From the NCBI GenBank assembly GCA_030998225.1, contig JAPYXD010000738.1, positions 2,294,001 to 2,358,000 on the forward strand: a stretch of DNA of 64,000 nucleotides, given 5' to 3'. The notes under the pieces are model-generated. The model did no database searches. It was not told where the DNA came from and saw only the letters and a list, made by a program, of their open reading frames with translations. Positions 55,613 to 64,000 of the stretch are shown piece after piece. The stretch's first letter is position 1, and every line of letters begins with the position of its first letter. Source of the DNA: Diplolepis rosae. Its lineage: Eukaryota; Arthropoda; Insecta; Hymenoptera; Diplolepididae. A program made the translations under genes and the position numbers.

Positions 55613-56393
55613 CAGTAAAACCCCGTTTATCGCAACACCTTCCAATCAAATGCCTCCCGTTTATCGCAAAAACGGAGGGGTTCCCACTTCTTCGCCACCA
55701 GCTTGAACGACTGATTATCAGCACATGCGCCTAAACGAATAGTTTCACGCGCTTTCGCTGTTTATCATTGTTTATAGTCGTGTTCCAATAACCTCGAATG
55801 CGTTTTTTTATTGTGATTATATGTGCAATTATAAATGAGTGAAAACGTGGAACCGAACGATGGTACGTAAACGACTAGTACAAACAATACATTTTAATTA
55901 CTTTGAAGCTTACATATTTCTCTCATAATTTTCGAATGCATGATTGAATTTTTTCAGTAGAAATATTCCCGCATTTTGTAAAACAATTGATTCGCAATTG
56001 GTAAAGCGATTGCTGTACTAGGCACAATTCATGCTAAAATTTGTCATAATAATATACATTGAAATGTGAAAAATTTCTATATTTTTCTGTTACATATAAA
56101 ACACAAATATGTAGCAATATATACATAAACGATAGTTTCATATCATATAAACGATATATTTCATATCTCCCTAATATACGAAAATTCATATAAATATATG
56201 CATCACAAATTGAAAAGTGAGGGGTATTCCCGCCTATCCTTAAGAATCACGTGACCACTCCTTCTACTAATAAGAGGGAGAAAAAAATGGTAAAGTTTAT
56301 TGCGATAAACAGGAGAGACAAGTTGCAATAAACGGGAGTTGCGATAAACGGGTGTTGCGACAAATGGGTGTTGCGATAAATGGGGTTTTACTG
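55613..56393. mobile_element. pogo/Tigger-like non-autonomous element
   Basis: Inverted ends CAGTAAAACCCCGTTTATCG (55613) and its complement ending at 56393, flanked by TA (55611-55612, 56394-56395). Subterminal copies of GCGATAAACGGG recur at the right end (56300-56385). No transposase remains; a short ATGAGTGAAAACGTGG followed by a GTACGT could be a leftover first exon near 55835. Confidence 0.85.
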
Positions 56394-56395
56394 TA

Positions 56396-58614
56396 ATTCG
56401 TTTGTTTAATTTAATATAATGTGACTTCATGCAATTGCACGAAAGAATCAAAGAGTTATAATAAAGTAACTGACTTCATTGCATACAAAATGGAGTGAGA
56501 CAGTGAGCATGATGGCCATGTCGAATTTTTTGTTTTTCTTATTCTTAATGAATAATAGTTGGCCAATAAAAGTAAAAAATTATTGAAGAGTTTTCCGAAG
56601 TTTTCCAGAATGACGTTATTTCGGGCTGAACTTGTTCATCCACGTGTGACGATAGCGCAACGATAAACAGTATCCCTTTCAAGCTTTTGCAGGTTTCTCG
56701 AAAGTTGAATTCAAATTCCACGTTGCATTAGGCAATTTATTATAGAATTTAGCTAGTAAATATACAAATTTTTTTACTCTATTTTCATAAAAATAGGAAA
56801 AAATGTTTATCATATAATTTACAATTAGAGTTTGCAATCCAAAAAAATGTGATACAGTAATGATTATTTCTTTAGCTTATTTTTTTAAATATTCTTGAAA
56901 CTTCGTGCTGAAATAATAACAAATTTTATAGTAACTTCAATAATTAATTTTTCAGAAACGTAATGGAATAGTAGATGAACATATAATTTTTATTTACGAC
57001 ATTTATGGCAATGAATCATTGAGGGAAGAGCAAAATTCAACTATCATAACGCGTTATTAGGAAAATTTACAAATGCAATGGTTTTCTTCTCGAAAAAATT
57101 AGAGAGCTGACTCTAACTTTATAATAGAATTTACAGGTAAATGCAAATCGATGTTTAAAAATATTTTAAAATATTTCAAAGTAAAATAACAATTCATTGC
57201 CTGTCGTATACGGAAATGTTCAGCAGGAAATAAGTTATAAGAGATCATAGTTACTCAATTTCACGTAAAAAACGGGATAAAAGGCGATTTCATTTATTAT
57301 TAAAAATTCCTTATAGCGTATATGGGTATTTTGTCCGTTGAACGAAAATGCCCTCTAATTAACTAAAAAAATTCGCCAGAAAAAATTTTAAGAGTATCAA
57401 AGATTGAACAATAGACAAGTAAAATGAGAGGCTGATAGCAAAAGCAGAGGATAAAAATCGTTGGTGCAAAAGTGGATTAGGAAGGCGACAGCCAAAAACG
57501 AGTTATCTTTGTATTGATTATCTTAATCATATTTAATCAATTTATTCTGATATAAAAATATAGAACGATATATTATATTATAATTTATCGTTCTATGTCA
57601 ACGTATTACAATATACTGATTTTTTCTCCGGCGATTTGTATACTCTGTTTTTGCTATCAGTCCCTTAAATATAATTGAAAAATGCTCATAATTGAAATTA
57701 TTTAAAATGTATTGTTATCAGTAGATAAATTTCGTTCTAGTGTATTCTTTTGTAAATAGAGCTGTGAGTTTTTAAAAGTATTTTTCGAAGTAAGTTAAAT
57801 AAAAGTAATTTGAAAAAAATTACTTTTTTTTGTTTTTGTCTCCTTAGACGTTTACATTTATTTATAACGTATTTATAATCAATTAAAAAATTTCAGATGT
57901 ACAAACAGTTTTGTAGTGACAAATAAGAAAATATTAGTGTAAAAAAATGGAAATTAAAAAAAATAGGGTAAATCCACATGAAATTCTACGTGAAATTTGG
58001 GTGGTAAATTGGAACGTTTCAAGTGGAATTCTATACTATAGATCTGATTTTTCCAAATCATTTCAGTCGATTGTGTCGATCATTAGAAGAGTGTATCACT
58101 ATCAGTGACAACGGAACTCTACTATATCGACCTTATCAACCTATGATTTAGAATTAATTTAACGTTATTTAAAACAAGATGGAATTTTTCAATATAAATT
58201 GAAGAAATTTTCTGTGAAAAAATATATATGGAACTTTGTTACAACCTATCTTACTGTTTCATATATTTTTTAATAAAATTTAGTATAATGACTAGCGAAA
58301 GATCTCAATATAACACGTCGTTCCCCAAATCGCAATGCAATTTATGAAATTAAGAAAATGGTAAAAAAGGTTTAAAAATTCTTGTTTTTTTTTGTATTCT
58401 AGGAGACTTTTGTAACTTGGGGCAAAAATCATGAAAAAGGTGGTTTATAATTATAATTTCTATTTATTGTAAATTATTGTTGTAGATAGAATGTCAATGG
58501 AATGAATAAAAGTGCTGCGTATACCTGAAGAAGACTCATTTTGCCAAGCCAGTATTTTATTGTGCGAGTACATTCAATTTTATCATAATCATGCCGAAGG
58601 ATTTAAATTTTTTT
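56396..58614. other. AT-rich centre of transposon F, no gene
   Basis: About 2.2 kb between the two divergent genes. No reading frame is supported. It probably contained the promoters and possibly first exons of both genes. Confidence 0.5.
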
Positions 58615-60710
58615 CTCTAAAAGACATAAGTGGCGCTTGATGGAACGAGAAATTAAAAATTTTCATACTGAAACTTGAGAAGTAGACGAGATATTTGAAA
58701 ATACGAATTTTGCGCCTTGCTTTTCTGGTTCATCTAGTACCGCTCACAATCAGACAAGCAGCGCATTGGAAAGTGATTTACAGACGGTGGAATGTACCGA
58801 TGTACAGTGCACTATTGGCAGTAGGATGCCAGAACAAATAATAGATCAAGATTTGCGTGAGTACATTGCACAAGACTTAACTGTAGAAGTTCCGATTCAG
58901 AATAATCAAATAGTACAAGAAAATACATTCAACGAATTTGATAGCGATGTTGTTCTTAGTGACGACTCCAGTGATGATGATTTGGTAAATAGTAGTTATG
59001 AAAGTGAGGAAAATTGTAACAGTGGTACTGATTTACAAAGTAATGTTTTACTGTTTTACAAGGAAATTTGACACACAAAGTGACTAGTAAATTACTTCGT
59101 GTATTGAGGAAGCATGGGCACATAGAGTTACCAAAAGACAAAAGAACTTTACTAAAAACTCCGAAGAACACGTCACTGAAACTGCAAGCAAACAGTGGTG
59201 GGCAGTATTTTCACTTTGGTCTTCAATCCTGCATAAAACGTTTAGGAACTAAATATTTCAAAAATATTCCTGATACATTAAAAATAAATGTGTTTATTGA
59301 TGGAGTTCCATTGGCTAAGAGCTCCGGCAGTCAGTTTTGGCCTATAATGATTTCTATTGTTACCGATTTTTACACAGAGCCGATAATCGTTGGTATGTAT
59401 CATGGTTTTACTAAACCAAATGATGTTAATGAGTTCCTGAGGCCTTTTGTATTAGATTATTCCGACTGTCTTCGAATCGGTATAGATATTGAAGGAAAAT
59501 TAGTACAAGTATCGATTAATTCTATAATTTGTGATGCACCAACTCGAGCTTTTGCATCGGGAACTAAATCTCATAGAGGATACTACGCTTGTCCTAAATG
59601 CATTCAAGAAGGTGAATTTATTATTTTCGACATAAGTCACAATCAGAGCATCACACTGCTTATTCCTGTTTAGAAGAAATACTTGAAGACATGATAGCAC
59701 AGATACCTATTGATTATATGCACTGCGTGTGCCTCGGTGTAGTTAGGCGATTAATTTGGTTATGGAGTAAAGGTCCTGCGAATGCAAGATTGCCAACATG
59801 TACAATTGAGGCACTTTCTGACGATTTGATAAATATGAAAGAATTTATAACAAGCGAATTTGCTCGTAATCCGAGGTCTTTGAAAGACATTGAGAGGTGG
59901 AAGGCCACTGAATGCCGTCAGTTTCTGCTCTACACTGGTATGGTTGTCCTAAAGGATGGACTTAAAAATAATTATTATACATATTTTCTTTCTATGAGTG
60001 TGGCCATTCGAATTTTGGCTGATGAGGAATTGCATTTAAATTCAGAATTAAGAAGTTATGCAAAAAGCCTTATACAGTGGTTCAATGAAAACTACGCATC
60101 TTTGTATAGTGCTCAATTTATAACTTACAACGTTCATGTAGCATTACGTTTACCGGAATGCGTTGAAAATTTCGGCCCCTTAGACGATTTTAGCGCCTTT
60201 AAATTTGAAAATCAGCTGCAAAAACTTAAAAACCATATTAAAACAAATAACAGACCATTAGAGCAAGCAGTTAACGTAACTTCATAAGAAAATAAGTTGC
60301 CAGTTAAAACTTCCTATCCTATGAAATATCCTATTTTGCGATACAAAAATAAGAGTCTTGGAAACCAAGTGGAAATCAGAGAAATTGAGTCTATACAGTT
60401 TGTTGGATATCTTGTCTCGATTCAAAGATTTAACAACTGTTGTATGCTACGTGACGGTTCGGTAGTACTTGTATTTAAAATATATAAAGACAAAAACTAA
60501 ACTTTTTTAGATGTTAAGTATTTTACTGAAAGCGAACCATTTTTTACGAAGCCTTGCAATTCCAAGAAACTTGGGATTTCAGTCGTCTCTCAAGAATCAC
60601 TTTCGAACACTAAAAAAATTGAAATTAAAGAGATCAAAAGAAAGTGCCTCCGAATTAGACAGAAGGATAATACATTCGTGATTATTCCACTTCTACATAA
60701 AAATAATTAG
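58615..60710 (+). pseudogene. DDE transposase of transposon F, broken
   Basis: Pieces in order: KRHKWRLMEREIKNF (58618 on, with a TGA near 58676); acidic N-terminal region 58766-59065; LRKHGHIELPKDKRTLLKTP (59104 on); GGQYFHFGLQSCI; INVFIDGVPLAKSSGSQFWPI with the likely first catalytic Asp (IDG); ICDAPTRAF (second Asp candidate); CPKC; then PIDYMHCVCLGVVRRLIWLW, RWKATECRQFLLYTGMV, NVHVALRLPECV, FGPLDDFSAFKFEN; and a C-terminal block DVKYFTESEPFF to IPLLHKNN ending at 60710. Frameshifts occur near 59065, 59645 and 60500, a stop near 60285, and about 60 residues after CPKC seem lost. This family is common in insects, usually unnamed; it cuts and moves the transposon. Confidence 0.75.
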
Positions 60711-61129
60711 TTTTAATATTCAAATTGGATAACAGATGAAAACTTAAGTGATTTAATAATAAACCTCGAAGGAAGTATAGAATTTTTTTTTGGAAACCCC
60801 TCAATAAAATGATTGCAACATATCATTAAATAAAGTATATCATTGTATCCAAATAACATTTATGTAATTTTTTCAGGGAATCTAATAGACGAAGTTTTAA
60901 ATTAATCCTTGAATTAATTTAATTCAAAAACTGGATTAACCACTTATATCTATATGTGCTTTTTATACTAGAGTAATTTTCTATTCCCAATGAAATATGG
61001 ATGTATCGAAAATATGTATTAAATGAATAAACGAAGTATTGTATTAAATGTATTGTATTATTATATTATATTATTATAAGTATTGTATTAAATAAAAAGT
61101 ATTGATATTTAAACAGCACATAAAGACAT
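60711..61129. other. 3' flank of the transposase
   Basis: AT-rich, with a short TATTGTATTA tandem run near 61050-61090. No gene. Confidence 0.5.
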
Positions 61130-61604
61130 AATTCACACATTCAAGTTACATAAACACGTTATGTATTCCTTACACAAATCCGTAATGTACACTTTACATA
61201 ATATCGTTACATATTCTTTATATAACTCCGTTCTATACTCTTCACATCACTTCGTTATATATTCTTGACGTAACTCCGTTATAACTCTTTACATAACTCT
61301 GTTATATATGATTTACATAACATCATTGCATATTTTTTACATATCTCCGTTACATACGATTTATATATCACCTTTACAAAACTTTTATATAACATAATTG
61401 CATAACACATATAGAACATATTTACATTGATGCTGCGTAACAATATAGCACATGTGTTACATAAATCTGTTATAGATCTAATTCATCACACAGTGTGTGA
61501 CATTTTGCGTCACAGGTGACTCACCTGTAAGTCACCAGCTATGTAACGTGTTACAATCTGTTACGTAACAGTTACATAAATGTTATATAACAGTGTTTGC
61601 TGGG
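61130..61604. repeat. right subterminal repeats of transposon F
   Basis: Short repeats of ACATAACTCCGTTATAT-type words about every 30 bp (61140-61400), then GTTACGTAAC and GTTACATAAA words near the end, as in the left subterminal region but in opposite orientation. Ends GTGTTTGCTGGG at 61604. Confidence 0.8.
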
Positions 61605-62414
61605 TTGATTGCTCTGTGCATTTTTAGTTGTTAACTGTTGAACATATTAAAAACAGGTTGCTGCTGTGTGGCCTATTTTCTGACAGATTTGACATTTTAT
61701 TGGTTCTTCTCGTGCTAAGTTTATTTTATTTGTTTTTACAAATTCTCGTTTATTATATGATGACTTTTCAACTTCTTGAAATAGTGAATTCTGTCTGTTT
61801 CCTCTTCGTAGTTCGTTCCTAGCTGTCAAATTCCTTTCTTCTCGTATTGCTCTTTCTACTATTTCGTCAAATTTATTGGATGTTCCTATTCGTATTTATA
61901 ATTCTGGCTTTAAACCTCGGAGAAAACACTCTATTGCGTCTCTTTCCAGATTTTTTTCGAATTCAGCAGCTTCTTTGCCATTATTATTTTGTTTATGACA
62001 TTCAAGGATTTCTGCTGCTATTTCTTGTATGCGTGTTGCGTAGGATAAAACACTTCCATTTTCCCACATATATATTCTACCTAAATCTCCTTGTAATTGG
62101 TATACGGTTTTTGAAGGGGCAAAAATAGTTTTTAATTTTGATATGAAGTCTTCAAAATTATTATAATAATTTCCTATTATACATCTTCTTGCTTCTCCCG
62201 TAAGTTTGCTTCTTAATAATTTTACCAAATTTGCTTCTGCATTTGAGACCATTTCTTTTGCTTCTTTGCAAGCTTCGATAAAAATTGTCAATGGTACTTT
62301 ACTTGATCCGTCCAAATATGGCACAATCTCCAAAGCATCTCGTAGAGATACGTGTTGGTTTGTAGGTAAATTAATTATTTCGGTAGGTTGTTTGTCAAAT
62401 AGAGAAAAAATAAA
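61605..62414 (-). pseudogene. gag: Gag of element D
   Basis: Capsid region from about 62412 (NQHVSLRDALEIVPYLDGSS, LTGEARRCIIGNYYNN, VYQLQGDLGRIYMWENGSVLSYATRIQEIA, CFLRGLKPEL), in-frame TAA at 61896-61898, then FDEIVERAIREERN and a CCHC knuckle CQICQKIGHTAATC, followed by a TAA at about 61647 and QLTTKNAQSNQ up to the F insertion at 61604. The gag tail continues at 48525. Compared with element B it has lost the N-terminal extension and begins right after leader sequence, so about 1 kb was deleted. Confidence 0.8.
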
Positions 62415-62790
62415 AGTTGCAAACAGTAAAATGTGAGCACTTCAAGGTTTGCCTCACCCAAATAATGATGACCGTTCGATGAATCCAAAGAGGACTTATG
62501 CTTTCGTGTGCTCTATTCTTTCTGTTTCAAACTTGAATTTAATCTTAGTTAACAAATGATGAATTCTTGCAAAAGATTTAATTAAAATTTACAAAAAAGT
62601 TTTATTTAAAATTTGCGAACAATTTAAATTGAAATTTTGGAAAAAGATTTTATTTAGTTTCTTTCTATTCATTTATGTTTCATTTATTTAAATTTAAATT
62701 TTTTAGCACTAAACACTTCTTCCACTTGAAATATAAGTCGTATTTTGTACAGGTTCCTTAATATCTAATTAGAAGGGGAATTTTCATAGT
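62415..62790 (-). other. 5' leader of element D
   Basis: Shares GACCGTTC, AAAG(A/G)GACTTATGCT and TTTCGTGTGCT-like stretches with the leader of element B (36835-36930). No gene. Confidence 0.6.
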
Positions 62791-62809
62791 TTCCCGGGCC
62801 GATGCACCA
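62791..62809 (-). other. primer binding site, tRNA-Gly-like (element D)
   Basis: Identical to the site in element B: TGGTGCATCGGCCCGGGAA on the minus strand, 17 bases from the putative LTR start at 62827. Confidence 0.75.
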
Positions 62810-62853
62810 AAAATAATAAAAGGGTATGTATTGTCCTAGTTACTCACCTTATA

Positions 62854-63429
62854 AAGGGTTTCCCAATAAGGGTGATATGTTTTGAAATTGAAAAAAAACA
62901 CTGAATATTCATTCGGAATTGATCGAAATCTTTTTTATTATATTGGATATTCTATGCCATTTATGATTTAAACAATATATCGGCTGAATGTCCCCCGAGA
63001 CTCTTCTTGCAAACCCGAATGCGTTCAAGCCAATTTTCGATGACTTTGTGGAGCATTTCTGGTGGTATGGCTGCTATAGCGGCTCGGATATTGGTTTCAA
63101 GCTCTCCAATTGTACGCATACGATTTTTAGGCTTAGTATCCAATAGAGTAAATTCACTCTCCAACTTATCGATTATTCGACGAATTGAGAGCGCGGATGG
63201 AGCAGAATGACGACCATATTTTGCACGATATGCTCTTTGAACACCGACAAAACTTCTCGAATTTTAATAAAATAATTGGACAATTTCCAAACGTTGTGGA
63301 AGCGTGAAACTACTCGTGATTAAATGGCAAACCTTACTGATGACAACTGACAGCAGACGTCAAAAATTTCAGTTCAAATGAGCCCGATAGGGACATTCAA
63401 AATCATATCACCCCTATTGGGAAACCCTG
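62854..63429 (-). mobile_element. mariner-superfamily MITE
   Basis: Inverted ends AGGGTTTCCCAATAAGGGTG and its complement (CACCCCTATTGGGAAACCCT, 63408-63427), flanked by TA at 62852-62853 and 63430-63431. It is an internal deletion derivative of the same superfamily as 18715-19600. Confidence 0.88.
62961..63270 (-). pseudogene. transposase remnant in the MITE
   Basis: Two fragments joined: a second-HTH segment (SAPSALSIRRIIDKLESEFTLL) and the C-terminal tail (ELETNIRAAIAAIPPEML, ENWLERIRVCKKSLGGHSAD) ending at 62961. The whole catalytic domain is gone. The tail corresponds to DNMQREIANVPVEM...RGGHMND in the copy at 18830-19533. Confidence 0.8.
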
Positions 63430-64000
63430 TATTATATTATTTATTTTTCCTCGTTTTTTGTTCAGAAAAGAGACCTGAAAAGATTTCTTAACCGAAACAA
63501 GGGTTGAGGATAGCCAACAGTAAAGCTCAAGAATATCACAATTATTAACCCTTTTATTAAATATTTTAAATACAAATGTGATAGAAATTCCCCTTGAAAA
63601 TTCCTCCTGGAAAGCAGCTTGAAAATGAAAGGGGGAGAATTTATATATTTATTCAAGTATTAAATTAGGGACTTGATAAAAATTTGGTACTTACCGAAAT
63701 TGTTTCTAGTTAATGGTTCGAGTCCCCAAAATTTTTATGTGTCCTTGGTACAATGTTGAGGTCAATTTATGTGAATCCAATTAGATATTTAAAATCCTCT
63801 TGCAGTACTGATAATCCAATTAATATTCACAATGATGAACGATCTGATAAACTGATAGAAATGAGTGACGGTTGAAATCGCTTTCTGAGAAAAGTACTGA
63901 GTTCCGAACTTGAAGTTACTTTTCTAGGAGAACTCCGGGGTTGAAGATAGTCTGGAAGTCACTTGTTACTTTTCTGAGGAGAGATGCGATTCTGAAGATG

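Larger units (their letters stand above)
48526..61604. mobile_element. DNA transposon F, CCCAGCAAACAC ends, transposase plus accessory gene
   Basis: 13,079 bp bounded by inverted ends CCCAGCAAACAC (48526) and GTGTTTGCTGGG (to 61604). Flanking TT on both sides fits a 2-bp duplication: removing F and one copy joins AAT CAA to TAT ATA in frame and restores the Gln/Asn-rich gag of element D. Contents: subterminal repeats at both ends, an accessory gene on the minus strand and a transposase on the plus strand, diverging from the centre, plus later insertions (foldback, small MITEs, pogo-like element). The 2-bp duplication and transposase type fit the broad CMC/CACTA-like group; I would not assign a superfamily firmly. 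Confidence 0.8.
62827..64000 (-). repeat. probable LTR of element D, interrupted and cut by the window end
   Basis: By position this is the 5' LTR: it starts TGTATTGTCC next to the primer-site spacer. It is interrupted by the MITE at 62854-63429, and its far end is not in the window. I found no matching LTR on the left side of D, so its length and sequence are unverified. Confidence 0.4.

Noticed and set aside
1..64000. tRNA and rRNA genes
   Set aside because: The only tRNA-like matches are the primer binding sites, which are 18-19 bases long; no cloverleaf was found.

Overview
The window is eukaryotic and almost certainly from an insect. It is AT-rich, and nearly everything recognisable is a transposable element: Ty3/gypsy LTR retrotransposons (one with an env gene), an I-like LINE with an RNase H domain, mariner-family relics, a pogo-like relic, palindromic MITEs and foldback elements, and a 13 kb DDE transposon. 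I found no intact host gene, tRNA, rRNA or CRISPR array. Most reading frames are broken, so this looks like repeat-dense, probably heterochromatic DNA.

Layout. 233-915 is a gutted mariner. 2453-3420 is a LINE 3' fragment. 3421-4542 plus 15096-18307 are two halves of one minus-strand LINE, split by LTR element A (4543-15095, minus strand, 2 kb LTRs, target duplication AGCG). A keeps gag remnants, a piece of RT, an integrase and an env, but has lost protease and RNase H. 18715-19600 is a second gutted mariner. Element B (19828-38116, minus, target duplication GTAT) is a gypsy element with tRNA-Gly-like primer site, two-zinc-knuckle gag, protease-RT-RNase H, a two-AT-hook linker and integrase. 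Element C (23808-31269, plus, target duplication ATCT) sits inside the pol linker of B. C has nearly identical LTRs, a perfect tRNA-Lys3-type primer site, an intact gag and a textbook -1 frameshift signal, but five in-frame stops in pol. 38117-43240 holds a dsRNA-binding/zinc-knuckle gene fragment, a palindromic MITE and a 560 bp foldback.

Element D (43242-48525 and 61605 to about the window end, minus) is an older relative of B. Its gag is split by element F (48526-61604), a DDE transposon with CCCAGCAAACAC ends, a probable 2-bp TT duplication, repeat-rich subterminal regions, a broken transposase on the right (58615-60710, plus) and a multi-exon gene resembling the insect DUF4806 family on the left (53906-55389, minus). 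F in turn contains a double-hairpin foldback (49733-52632), two CCCTAGCGG-ended repeats and a pogo-like MITE. A mariner MITE (62854-63429) lies in what is probably the LTR of D.

Insertion order, read from the nesting and LTR similarity: LINE before A; B before C; D before F and the mariner MITE. C is youngest (LTRs differ at about five positions), B next (about 98 percent by eye), A older. The most informative signals are the C frameshift cassette, the two-gene organisation of F, and the dsRBD/zinc-knuckle fragment.
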